Assembly: GCA_964538515.1 (NCBI GenBank)
Contig: CAZIEW010000005.1
Span: 1 to 64,000 of the forward strand
Reading direction: 5' to 3'
Origin: CALBZH01 sp964538515
GTDB lineage: Bacteria; Desulfobacterota; Syntrophobacteria; Syntrophobacterales; Syntrophobacteraceae
Length of the DNA: 64,000 bases
The translations under genes and the position numbers were made by a program. Shown piece by piece: positions 15,711-24,138 of the stretch. The notes under the pieces were generated by a model, which saw nothing but the letters and a program-made list of their open reading frames with translations, was not told the origin of the DNA and made no database searches. Within the stretch, counting starts at the first letter, position 1. Each line of letters opens with the position of its first letter.

Positions 15711-17609
15711 GTGATTTTGCTGCTCAAGAAAGGCATCACGGAAGACGAGATGGAGCACCTGAAAGAAGAGCTCCGGTCCGAAAACTGTCTGATCAAGGAA
15801 ATCAAGGGAGTGGAAGAAACCATCCTAGGGGTGGTGGGCACCGTTCAGCGGGATTTTCGCCATTTCGAAACCCTTCCGGGCGTGGCCAAGGTGATTCCCA
15901 TCAGCAAGCCTTACAAACTGGTGAGCCGGGAGCTTCATCCGGAGCCCTCCATCATCAAGGTCGGCGATGTCGCCATCGGAGGCGACCGTCTGGTCGTGAT
16001 CGCGGGACCGTGCGCCGTGGAAGACCGCAAGCGGACGCTCGAGATCGCCAGGGAAGTGCGGCGCTATGGAGCCGTCCTCTTCCGAGGGGGCGCCTTCAAG
16101 CCTCGGACATCGCCCTATTCGTTTCAGGGGCTCGGGGAAGAGGGGCTGAAGATCCTCGCGGATGTTCGGGAGGAAACCGGAATGGGCGTGGTGACCGAAA
16201 TGACCTCTCCCAGCCAGGCCGATCTCATGATGAAATACGTGGACGTGGTCCAGATCGGCGCGCGGAACATGCAAAACTTCGAGCTGCTCAAATGTGTCGG
16301 TCGAATCGGAAAGCCGGTGCTTCTCAAACGAGGACTGTCCGCCACCATCGAGGAATGGCTCATGTCCGCCGAATACATCCTCTCGGAGGGGAACGACCAG
16401 GTGATTCTCTGCGAGCGCGGCATCCGTACCTTCGAGCGCTACACGCGGAATACCTTGGATCTCACGGCCGTGCCCGTCATCAAGAAGCTCACGCATCTGC
16501 CCATCATCATCGACCCCAGCCACGCTACGGGCCTGCGAGAAAAAGTCAGCCCCATGGCGCGCGCGGCCATCGCGGCCGGGGCTGACGGGCTCACCATTGA
16601 GGTCCACACCGAGCCGGACAAGGCCCTTTCGGATGGGCCGCAGAGCCTCTACCCCGAGCAGTTCAAGCAGCTCATGCGGGACCTCTACGTGATCGCCCCG
16701 GTTGTTGGCAAGCAGCTCGACTACGCCTACCTGGAGAAGGCCAAGGCCGTTCGCAGGGCGGCCCCTTCGGCCGAAACGCCGGCAACGGTCTGTTTCCATG
16801 GCGTGCCCGGGTCCTTCAGCCACAAGGCGTGCATGCAGTTCTTCGGTCCGGATGTCCCCCAGCAGAGCTGCAATGCCTTTCGTGAGATTTTCGAGAATGT
16901 CCAGACTGGCTCGGCGGCCTTTGGGATCGTGCCCGTGGAAAATTCGCTCACGGGCAGTATCCACGAGAACTACGACCTGCTGCTCGAATACGACGTGCGC
17001 ATCGTCGGGGAGGTGATCATCCGGGTCATGCACAACCTCATCGCGGGGGATGGAGCCACCGAGGATTCGATCAAGCGCGTCTATTCCCATCCGCAAGTGT
17101 TCCAGCAGTGCCGGGAATTCCTCGAAAAGCATCCTGACTGGGACTGTGTGGCGTGCAAGGATACCGCCACCGCGGCCCAGCGCGTCAAGGAGAACAACGA
17201 TCCCGAGGAGGCCGCCATCGGGAGCGCGGAAGCGGCCGAACTGTTTCAGATGACCGTCCTGCGTGAAGGCATCGAGACCAACCCACGCAACTTCACCCGT
17301 TTTGTCGTGATCGCGCGGCAAGATCTTCTGGAAGGCCCCAAGAACAAGTCGTCCATCATCTATTCGGTGAGCGACCAGCCCGGCAGTCTTCACGAGACCC
17401 TAAAGATTTTTGCCGAAAGCGCGGTGAATCTGGTAAAGCTGGAAAGCCGGCCCATACACAGCAAGCCATGGGAATACCTGTTCTATGCGGATGTGGAGAT
17501 CGACATCACGGACGAGCGGTACGCCGCGCTGTTGAGCGCTCTGAAAGGCAAGACGGAATATCTCAAGATCCTGGGGAGCTACCGCAAGGCTTCCGACATG
17601 CCGGGTTGA
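15711..17609 (+). CDS. Fusion of DAHP synthase and prephenate dehydratase
   Basis: 632 residues combining the first step of the aromatic pathway with a late phenylalanine step. Residues 1-70 look like the ferredoxin-like regulatory domain of type I-beta DAHP synthases. Residues about 85-340 are the barrel (VVIAGPCAVED, RGGAFKPRTSPYSFQG, GARNMQNFELL, IIDPSHATG). Residues about 365-550 are prephenate dehydratase (GVPGSFSHKAC, PVENSLTGSI, ETNPRNFTRFVVI). The end is an ACT domain with the ESRP Phe-binding motif (KLESRPIHSKPWEYLFYAD). The GTG start has AAGGAG eight bases upstream. The Phe attenuator ahead of it and the ACT domain imply double control by phenylalanine. No chorismate mutase domain is present. 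Confidence 0.92.
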   Translation: MILLLKKGITEDEMEHLKEELRSENCLIKEIKGVEETILGVVGTVQRDFRHFETLPGVAKVIPISKPYKLVSRELHPEPSIIKVGDVAIGGDRLVVIAGPCAVEDRKRTLEIAREVRRYGAVLFRGGAFKPRTSPYSFQGLGEEGLKILADVREETGMGVVTEMTSPSQADLMMKYVDVVQIGARNMQNFELLKCVGRIGKPVLLKRGLSATIEEWLMSAEYILSEGNDQVILCERGIRTFERYTRNTLDLTAVPVIKKLTHLPIIIDPSHATGLREKVSPMARAAIAAGADGLTIEVHTEPDKALSDGPQSLYPEQFKQLMRDLYVIAPVVGKQLDYAYLEKAKAVRRAAPSAETPATVCFHGVPGSFSHKACMQFFGPDVPQQSCNAFREIFENVQTGSAAFGIVPVENSLTGSIHENYDLLLEYDVRIVGEVIIRVMHNLIAGDGATEDSIKRVYSHPQVFQQCREFLEKHPDWDCVACKDTATAAQRVKENNDPEEAAIGSAEAAELFQMTVLREGIETNPRNFTRFVVIARQDLLEGPKNKSSIIYSVSDQPGSLHETLKIFAESAVNLVKLESRPIHSKPWEYLFYADVEIDITDERYAALLSALKGKTEYLKILGSYRKASDMPG

Positions 17610-17720
17610 AACGAGAGGCCTCGATCTCGAGTGACGCTTCGGGGCGCAGCGAAAGGTTCTCTCGTCTGGGTGAGCAGGGTGCGGTTCGCAGGATTAACAA
17701 CAGCGAGAGGGGAAGCGAGC

Positions 17721-19514
17721 ATGTATCACATAGCGTTTGAAGATGGCGACATCGTGATCCGATTCGACGAGAGCCTGGTGGATCAGCAGGCCTTGTCCCA
17801 GTTTCTTGGACATGTGAGCTTTCAGGGCGCCTTGAGGGGGAGCCCCTTTCCGGATGTGGCCGAGAGAGCGAGACAGCAGGACCGCCTCGCGCGGCTTCCC
17901 CAGGGGGGCGCTCTGCTCCGGGATCCCAACCTCAACAAGGGCACCGCGTTTACGGAAAAGGAGCGCGATATCCTGGGAATTCGCGGGCTGCTGCCCCCTC
18001 GCGTTCACAGCATCGAGGAGCAGGTGCGACGGGTCGTCGGGAACCTCCAGCGAAAGCCCAACGACCTCGAGAAATACATCTTCCTGATCAGCCTGCAAGA
18101 TCGCAACAAGACACTGTTCTATCGTGTGCTCCTGGAGAACATCGATGAGCTCATGCCCATCGTCTACACGCCCACGGTTGGCCAGGCCTGCATGGAGTAC
18201 GGCCATATCTTCCGCCGGCCCCGAGGCATCTTTATCACGGCCAACGATCGGGGCCGCGTCGCGGCGCTGCTGCGAAACTGGCCTCAAAAGGACATCCGCA
18301 TCATCGTGGTGACCGATGGCGAGCGGATCCTGGGGCTCGGCGACCTGGGAGCGGACGGTATGGGGATTCCCGTCGGGAAGCTTGCGCTGTACACTGCCTG
18401 TGCCGGCATTCATCCGATGATCAGCCTACCGGTCACGATCGACGTCGGCACGGAAAACGAAACGCTGCTCAACGATCCCCTCTACATCGGCCTGCGTCAG
18501 CGGAGGGTTCGAGGGGACCTCTATGATGAGCTGATCGAGGAATTCGTTCTGGCGGTCCAGCAGGTCTTCCCCCGCGCGCTCATCCAATTCGAAGATTTCG
18601 CCAACCGCAACGCCTTCCGCTTCCTGCAGCGCTACCGCAACCGGATCTGCTGCTTCAACGACGACATCCAGGGGACAGCGGCCATCTCGCTTGCAGGCCT
18701 CTACTCGGGGCTCCGGGTAACGGGCGGCAAGCTGGCGGACCAGAAGATACTTTTCCTCGGAGCGGGCGAAGCGGGAATCGGGACGGGCGATCTAGTCGTT
18801 TCAGCCATGGTGGCGGAAGGGGCCGGCATCGACGAAGCGCGCGCGCGGTGCTGGTTTGTGGATTCCAAGGGGCTGGTCGTAAAGAGCCGTACGGACCTGA
18901 AGGACCACAAGCTGCACTTTGCCCATGACCACGAGCCGGTTTCGAGCTTGCTCGCCGCAGTGGAAGCGATTCGCCCGACCGCGCTCATCGGCGTCTCGGG
19001 AAAAGGGGGCATGTTCACCCGTGAGGTCCTGGAAGCGATGGCGCAGTATAACGAGCGGCCCATGGTGTTTGCGCTTTCGAACCCGACCTCGAATTCCGAG
19101 TGCACGGCCGAAGAAGCGTACACCTTCACGGACGGGCGGGTGATCTTCGCGAGCGGAAGCCCCTTTCCACCTGTGTCGATCAAGGGTCGCCAATACGTGC
19201 CCGCCCAAGGGAACAATGTCTACATCTTCCCGGGCATTGGTCTGGGGGCCATCGCCTCCGGTGCATGGCACATTCCGGATGACTTGTTCCTGACCGCGGC
19301 GCGGGTTGTGGCCCAGCAGGTGACGGAGGCGGACCTGGCGGAAGGGCGCATTTATCCGCCTTTGCGCAAGATCCGCGACGTGTCGTTCGCCATCGCGGTC
19401 GCCGTCGCGGAAGCGGTTTTCGATCAAAAGCTGGCGAACCGTCCGAGACCGGACGACATTGCAGCTCACGTTCGTTCCAAGATGTTTGAGCCAACGTACC
19501 CGGAGTATGTCTGA
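17721..19514 (+). CDS. Malic enzyme (NAD-type, large form)
   Basis: 597 residues. It would decarboxylate malate oxidatively to pyruvate. DPNLNKGTAFTEKERDILG, YTPTVGQACMEYGH, the metal and Lys region, FNDDIQGTAAISLAG, the nucleotide motif GAGEAGIG and FALSNPTSNSECTAEEAY all match large malic enzymes. The first 60 residues (MYHIAFEDGDIVIRFDESL...) precede the usual start of homology and look like an added segment. GGGGAAG precedes the ATG. An upstream in-frame codon at 17631 has no support. It converges with the C4-acid operon at 19675-23672, which fits a shared role in C4 metabolism. Confidence 0.92.
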   Translation: MYHIAFEDGDIVIRFDESLVDQQALSQFLGHVSFQGALRGSPFPDVAERARQQDRLARLPQGGALLRDPNLNKGTAFTEKERDILGIRGLLPPRVHSIEEQVRRVVGNLQRKPNDLEKYIFLISLQDRNKTLFYRVLLENIDELMPIVYTPTVGQACMEYGHIFRRPRGIFITANDRGRVAALLRNWPQKDIRIIVVTDGERILGLGDLGADGMGIPVGKLALYTACAGIHPMISLPVTIDVGTENETLLNDPLYIGLRQRRVRGDLYDELIEEFVLAVQQVFPRALIQFEDFANRNAFRFLQRYRNRICCFNDDIQGTAAISLAGLYSGLRVTGGKLADQKILFLGAGEAGIGTGDLVVSAMVAEGAGIDEARARCWFVDSKGLVVKSRTDLKDHKLHFAHDHEPVSSLLAAVEAIRPTALIGVSGKGGMFTREVLEAMAQYNERPMVFALSNPTSNSECTAEEAYTFTDGRVIFASGSPFPPVSIKGRQYVPAQGNNVYIFPGIGLGAIASGAWHIPDDLFLTAARVVAQQVTEADLAEGRIYPPLRKIRDVSFAIAVAVAEAVFDQKLANRPRPDDIAAHVRSKMFEPTYPEYV

Positions 19515-19674
19515 GCGGAAACCTCGTTTCGCGGGATGGCATGGCGCGAAACGATACGGTCAGAAAACGCCATGGGCAAGCACGGCTTTGGGGGCACGGG
19601 CAAACCAAAGCTTGCCCGTGCAGGTTTTCGGGGCTCAAAGAGCAGCACGGGCAAGCAATCAATCACACAGCCAA

Positions 19675-20115
19675 TCACTCCGAAGCGTGGTAGACGACGA
19701 AAATCCGCGCCAAGGAGAAGTCATCCCGCACTCGGGCCTGCTCCCCCTTCTCGTTTCTCGTGTGAAATCCCAGCACATTGCCCTTGGGCTTGAGACGACC
19801 GGCGGGGATCTGGTGCATCTGAAGAACCCACGTATCGCTCGGGTTGGGGAGGATCCGCCACACGAAGCTCTCGGTCTCCTTCGCCTGGTCGAAGCCCATC
19901 CGGGTAATTGTCTCCGGAGGGTTGACCGTAATGAAGTTCTTGTCCAGGTCGACTTCCTTCGTTGCCAGGACGATCAGTGCCGGGAGGTCCACGCAGCCGG
20001 GTAGGTCGATGTTATCGAAGAACATGTCGAACACCCCTGATCCGCCGGGCCCCTTGGCGTCCCCGAGCTCCCGGTGACCCGTGGGCAGAACGCCGTGGAA
20101 AGTCAAGTGCGCCAT
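19675..20115 (-). CDS. Conserved-looking protein of unknown function at the end of the C4 operon
   Basis: 146 residues, soluble, no signal peptide. The sequence is rich in beta-type stretches (NNEIDLPGCVD-like segments, LARIFVVYHASE at the end). AAGGAG lies seven bases before the ATG at 20115, so it is probably translated. It is the last gene of the minus-strand run that begins with oadG, 65 bases after the transporter. I cannot place its family. The context suggests a part in dicarboxylate use, but the sequence gives no catalytic motif. Confidence 0.65.
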   Translation of the reverse strand: MAHLTFHGVLPTGHRELGDAKGPGGSGVFDMFFDNIDLPGCVDLPALIVLATKEVDLDKNFITVNPPETITRMGFDQAKETESFVWRILPNPSDTWVLQMHQIPAGRLKPKGNVLGFHTRNEKGEQARVRDDFSLARIFVVYHASE

Positions 20116-20180
20116 CACTCAGCTCCTTTCGATGATCCGAACCGCCGTTTCTTCCATTTAACCGTGCTCGAAGTTGTTCT

Positions 20181-21758
20181 CTAGCCCAGTCCAACGAGCG
20201 GGAGCAAGAGCCAAAGTCCAAGCCAGATCACCAGTCCTCCCAGAATATCGAAGAAGATGCCTGCACGGATCATCTTCGTGATGGGGACCATCCCCGAGCC
20301 GTAGACGATCGCGTTGGGCGGCGTGGATACCGGGAGCATGAAGCCCCAGCTCGCCCCAAGGGTCGCGCCGATGGCCGGTGGGATCGGGTTGACGCCGGCG
20401 GCCTGGGCCAGTGAGATCATGACCGGCACGACCATGTTGGCGGAGGCCGTGTTGGAGGACGTCTCGCTCACCAGGATGGCGATGAAGATGGCGCCGAAGG
20501 TAATGCCCCAAACCGAGGTCGCGCCGCTCATGGCCAGGAGATTCTTGCCGATGACTTCCGCCAGCTTCAGCTCGAACATCAGGTTTCCCAGGGTGATGCC
20601 GCCTCCGAACAGGAGCAGCGTTCCCCAGTCGATCTTCACGGCCTGCCCCCAGGAGATGGTGAATTCGCGCTCCCTCCAGTTGACGGGGAGCAGGAAGAGC
20701 AGCGAAGCGCCGATCAAGGCCGCCACGCCCTCGGGCATGTACTTGTTGTAAGACTTGGAAATGGGGGCGTCCGTTCCGTACAGCACGGCCAGGACGCCCG
20801 GCACGAGCCACAGGGCGACAGTCACGAGAAAAGCGAGCATGGCGTTCTTCTGCCCCTGGGTCCATTTGCCGAGCTGCGCCCGTTCCTGCTTCACGTACTC
20901 CTGGCTCCCCTCGACCCGTGACACCTCGGGCTTGTGGAGGAAATACATGAGGAAGAACAGGAGGCCGAACAGGAGGCATAAGAGGGGAATTGCGAAGGAC
21001 ATCCACTGAAAGAAGGGGATCTTCACGTTGCAGAACTTTTCGATCATGGCAATTCCGATGAGGTTGGGGGGCGTCCCGACCGGTGTTCCGATGCCGCCCG
21101 CCGAGGCTGCGTAGGCTGCCATGAGCATCATGCCGGTGCCGAAGCGAAGCCGGGTGGGGTCGATGCTCTTGCCGGTCTGCTGAAAGGTGATGTCCGCCAG
21201 GGCGTAGACGATGCCGAGGGCGATGGGGAACATCATGGCGGTGGCGGCCGTATTGCTGATCCACATGGACAGGAATCCGCAGATGACGCCGAAGGCGCAG
21301 AGGATGCGACCCGTGCTGTTGCCGACCGATTTCAGGGACATGATGGCGTAGGCAAACCGTTTGTCCAGGGCGTGAATGGCCATTGCCTCGGCCAGCAGAA
21401 AGCTTCCGAAAAAGAGGTAAATGATGGGGTCCGCGAATGGCGCGAAGACCTTCTTGGCGTCGGCGATGCCGAAGACCACGCAGAGCACGGCTCCCATGAG
21501 GGCGCTCATAGGGATGGGAATGGGCTCGGTGATCCACCAGATGCCGACCCAGCTGATGATGGCGGCGAGGATGTGCGCTTCGGGACTCAGAGAAGGCATG
21601 GGCATAAGGTAGACCATGAGGGCGACAAGGGGGCCCAGTCCCAACCCGATGGTGTTGCGCCACCGCTCGAACCGCTCCTCCTCGGGGGAGAGCGTTTCTT
21701 TGGCCTCGGTAAAGCTCGGGATACCCTTTCGTTCTTCCTCGATTGCGATCTCGGACAT
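20181..21758 (-). CDS. SLC13/DASS-family sodium:dicarboxylate symporter
   Basis: 525 residues with 11-12 membrane segments. The two family sodium/substrate signatures are present: SNTAAT near residue 170 and SNTAS near residue 425, each followed by a Pro-Thr/Pro-rich hairpin (GTPVGTPPNLIG; PVSTPPNAIVYGSG). The first 35 residues are hydrophilic and cytoplasmic. It would import succinate, fumarate or malate with sodium. The neighbouring sodium-pump decarboxylase subunits suggest that the sodium gradient links the two. It lies in an operon after the CBS gene (64-base gap). Confidence 0.9.
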   Translation of the reverse strand: MSEIAIEEERKGIPSFTEAKETLSPEEERFERWRNTIGLGLGPLVALMVYLMPMPSLSPEAHILAAIISWVGIWWITEPIPIPMSALMGAVLCVVFGIADAKKVFAPFADPIIYLFFGSFLLAEAMAIHALDKRFAYAIMSLKSVGNSTGRILCAFGVICGFLSMWISNTAATAMMFPIALGIVYALADITFQQTGKSIDPTRLRFGTGMMLMAAYAASAGGIGTPVGTPPNLIGIAMIEKFCNVKIPFFQWMSFAIPLLCLLFGLLFFLMYFLHKPEVSRVEGSQEYVKQERAQLGKWTQGQKNAMLAFLVTVALWLVPGVLAVLYGTDAPISKSYNKYMPEGVAALIGASLLFLLPVNWREREFTISWGQAVKIDWGTLLLFGGGITLGNLMFELKLAEVIGKNLLAMSGATSVWGITFGAIFIAILVSETSSNTASANMVVPVMISLAQAAGVNPIPPAIGATLGASWGFMLPVSTPPNAIVYGSGMVPITKMIRAGIFFDILGGLVIWLGLWLLLPLVGLG

Positions 21759-21822
21759 GTTCTCATTCCTCCATGTATTCGTTCAGGCCAGGCCCGTGTG
21801 TGCAGCCCCGCTGGCTCCCTCC

Positions 21823-22329
21823 TCAGTGCATTCCGGACTTCTTGATATCCCTGCAGGCCATCGAGAAGATATCGCTCAGGCGCAGAATCCCGACTGACGC
21901 CCCGTTGGCCGTCACGACCAAATTGAGATAGCGACCCTCGATCAGCAGGGTCATGGCTTCTTCCATCGGGATGTCATCCGCCACGTACTCCTTGTCGCTG
22001 TAGCGATACATCACATCCTTCACCCGGATGCTGTGGGCCGATCGGTTGAGGTTGGCCCACACCTCACCCCAATTGGACCCCGTGACAGCAGACGGGTCCG
22101 ATTCGGAAATGGGCTTGCCAGGCGCCAGGGATCGAAGAATGTCCATCTGCCTCAGATTGCCCACAATCTTGAAATCCTTGTCGTACACCAGCACGACCCG
22201 CGGCCGGTAGTCGCTGTGCTCGAACCGCTGACGGCAGGCCTCGAGCATGAGCACGGCGTCGTAGAGACTGCGGTCCTCCGCAACACGCGCACAGTCCGAG
22301 AGCGGGACCATGTTGTCTTTCACCTTCAT
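21823..22329 (-). CDS. Two-CBS-domain protein
   Basis: 168 residues built from a pair of CBS motifs (VKDNMVPLSDCARV ... VLVYDKDFKIVGNLRQMDIL; IRVKDVMYRYSDKEYVADD ... VVTANGASVGILRLSDIF). CBS pairs bind adenine nucleotides and act as energy sensors. The ATG at 22329 follows AAGGAG by seven bases; the upstream codon at 22377 lacks support. It stands between oadB and the dicarboxylate transporter, so it may tune one of them according to ATP/AMP. This is inference from position. Confidence 0.85.
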   Translation of the reverse strand: MKVKDNMVPLSDCARVAEDRSLYDAVLMLEACRQRFEHSDYRPRVVLVYDKDFKIVGNLRQMDILRSLAPGKPISESDPSAVTGSNWGEVWANLNRSAHSIRVKDVMYRYSDKEYVADDIPMEEAMTLLIEGRYLNLVVTANGASVGILRLSDIFSMACRDIKKSGMH

Positions 22330-22377
22330 TGGAGCGCTCCTTTCGTTATGGTTGAATGGGGACGGCTCGCCGTGCAA

Positions 22378-23517
22378 TTAGCCGAGTCCAAGCCCTTTGA
22401 GCACGGAAAGCATGATGCCGGCTGCCATGATGGAGCCCACCTGGCCTCCCGTGTTGGCACCCATCGCATGCATCAGAAGCCAGTTGTTCGTGTCGTAACG
22501 GCGGCCTTCCGTCTGCACCACCCGAGCCGCCATCGGGTAGGCCGAGATGCCAGCCGCGCCGATCAAGGGGTTGATCTTCCCGCCGGAGAGAACGCACATG
22601 AGCTTCCCGAAAAGTACGCCCATCACGGTGTCGAGGCCGATGGCGAGCAGGCCGAGGCCAAGAACCATAAGCGTCTGAGGCTTAAGGAAGGCCGCTCCAT
22701 CCATGGTGGCACCGATGGCCAGGCCGAGAAGCAGGGTCACCACGTTCGCGATCTCATTTTCCGATGCCTTGGTGAGACGCGCCACCACGCCGGATTCCTT
22801 CATGAGATTCCCGAGCATGAGCATGCCCATCAGGGGGGTGCCCATGGGGGCGATGAGGCAGGTTACGACCGTCACCGCGATGGGGAAGACGATCTTCAGA
22901 TTGCGGGAAACCGATTTTGCGGGATACTCCATGCGGACCTTGCGCTCCTTCTCCGTCGTGAGAGCCTTCATGATCGGAGGCTGGATCAACGGCACGAGGG
23001 CCATGTAGGAATAAGCCGCCACGGAAACGGCACCCAGAAGATGCGGCGCAAACTTGGAGGTGACGTAAATGGAGGTCGGACCATCGCAGGCGCCGATCAC
23101 GCCGATGGCGACCGAGTCGAGCAGGTTGAAGCCGAGTCCGAGCGCAAGGAGCAGGGTGAGAAAGATCCCGAACTGGCCGGCCGCTCCGAGGAGAAGAATC
23201 TTCGGGTTTTCCAGCAATGGCGTGAAGTCGGTCATCGCTCCGATGCCGATGAAGATGAGGCAAGGGAAGATCTCGGTGATAACGCCGAAATCGTAAAAAT
23301 GGCGCAGCAGGCCCCCCTCGTTCATCATGCCGGCGAGGGGGATGTTCACGAGAATTGCCCCAAACCCGATGGGCACCAGGAGCAGGGGCTCATAGTCCTT
23401 CTTGATTCCGAGAAACAAGAGCGTGCAGCCCGCAGCCATCATGATGACATTCTGAACCGTGAGGGCGCCGACTCCCATGAACAGGGAAAGCAAGCCATTC
23501 TGGATCATTTCAAGCAT
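22378..23517 (-). CDS. oadB: Sodium-translocating decarboxylase, beta subunit
   Basis: 379 residues, about nine membrane segments, length close to GcdB/OadB. The functional motif GACDGPTSIYV matches the GADGPT segment with the sodium-binding Asp. GTPLMGMLMLGNLMKESGV and HAMGANTGGQVGS are also family signatures. The beta subunit decarboxylates carboxybiotin and exports Na+. The ATG overlaps the oadG stop by one base. No alpha (carboxyltransferase) or biotin-carrier gene lies next to it, so the substrate (oxaloacetate, methylmalonyl-CoA or glutaconyl-CoA) cannot be fixed from this window. Confidence 0.9.
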   Translation of the reverse strand: MLEMIQNGLLSLFMGVGALTVQNVIMMAAGCTLLFLGIKKDYEPLLLVPIGFGAILVNIPLAGMMNEGGLLRHFYDFGVITEIFPCLIFIGIGAMTDFTPLLENPKILLLGAAGQFGIFLTLLLALGLGFNLLDSVAIGVIGACDGPTSIYVTSKFAPHLLGAVSVAAYSYMALVPLIQPPIMKALTTEKERKVRMEYPAKSVSRNLKIVFPIAVTVVTCLIAPMGTPLMGMLMLGNLMKESGVVARLTKASENEIANVVTLLLGLAIGATMDGAAFLKPQTLMVLGLGLLAIGLDTVMGVLFGKLMCVLSGGKINPLIGAAGISAYPMAARVVQTEGRRYDTNNWLLMHAMGANTGGQVGSIMAAGIMLSVLKGLGLG

Positions 23518-23672
23518 CAGACGATCTCCTTTCCGTTCTTTTCCTGATCTTCCCGGTATGGAAAGACCTTCTTCAGGAGTCCGACCACAAAAGTGATGAA
23601 CCAGAGGCTCAGGAGCGTGCCTCCCATCCCCACGACCGTGATCACAAAACCGTAGGTGAATTTGTTCTCCAT
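23517..23672 (-). CDS. oadG: Sodium-pump decarboxylase gamma-like small subunit
   Basis: 51 residues: one membrane helix (YGFVITVVGMGGTLLSLWFI) and a charged cytoplasmic tail ending GKEIV. This is the shape of OadG, although shorter than the usual 80 residues. It holds the complex together. A purine-rich AGGCAGGG precedes the ATG at 23672; the upstream in-frame codon at 23774 is not supported. It is the first gene of the operon and overlaps oadB by one base. Confidence 0.75.
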   Translation of the reverse strand: MENKFTYGFVITVVGMGGTLLSLWFITFVVGLLKKVFPYREDQEKNGKEIV

Positions 23673-23793
23673 GGACCCTGCCTCTCGTGAAAGGTTAGTG
23701 CTCCCACCAAGTTGTATCTTCAGAGAGATGAGGGGTGACCTCTCTCCCTCGATCGACCCGCCCGGAATCCTCACCCGGTTGAGGGGCAGTATT

Positions 23794-23808
23794 GCAAGCT
23801 GCGTGCGA
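23794..23808 (-). promoter_or_regulatory. Sigma-54-like promoter of the oadGB operon
   Basis: On the minus strand TCGCACG, four bases, TTGCA: one mismatch (second base) to the TGGCACG-N4-TTGCW consensus, with correct spacing. Transcription would begin near 23782, about 110 bases before oadG. Three palindromes lie 150-325 bases upstream, the usual place for activator sites. Confidence 0.62.
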
Positions 23809-23958
23809 TGCCTCTCAGGTCTGGGTTCGACCCTGATCTCGACAAGTCTGAAGTCTGTGGAAACGCTTGCTCCTTGGGTTTCAGACGATAGAGTCGTGGG
23901 AATGTCGGTGCTTCAGGCGCACTGGGAAAGTAGGGTATTGTGCTCTAGATAAGGATGG

Positions 23959-24119
23959 TGGCGAAAAACCGCCATAGGAAGTTACTCATAAAGAGGGTAT
24001 CAGCAGGAAAGGGGGAAGACCGCTCTCGGTTCTGGCATCATGAGCATTCAGGTTCGGTGCTCCTGTCGGCTGTCCAGAAGTGCTGGCTAAAAGCCGCCAC
24101 CGATGGCGAAAATCCGCCG
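23959..24119. promoter_or_regulatory. Three copies of a 16-base palindrome, probable enhancer sites
   Basis: TGGCGAAAAACCGCCA at 23959-23974, TGGCTAAAAGCCGCCA at 24084-24099 and TGGCGAAAATCCGCCG at 24104-24119. All fit TGGC-K-AAAA-N-CCGCC-R, an inverted repeat with arms TGGCG/CGCCA. Start-to-start distances are 125 and 20 bases, close to whole helical turns. They lie between the gene for a sigma-54 response regulator and the sigma-54-like promoter of oadGB, so they are probably its binding sites. The rest of 23673-24138 holds no gene that I can support. Confidence 0.72.
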
Positions 24120-24138
24120 TAGAAGGATAGCGATGCAG

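Noticed and set aside
22033..23547. 504-codon plus-strand frame opposite oadB and the CBS gene
   Set aside because: His/Glu/Arg-rich low-information translation with no motifs; shadow of real minus-strand genes.
23800..23850. Possible tRNA around GGTTCGACCC
   Set aside because: No acceptor stem or anticodon arm can be built around it.
23959..24119. CRISPR-like array from the three repeated palindromes
   Set aside because: Only three short copies at unequal spacing (125 and 20 bases); they suit protein-binding sites.
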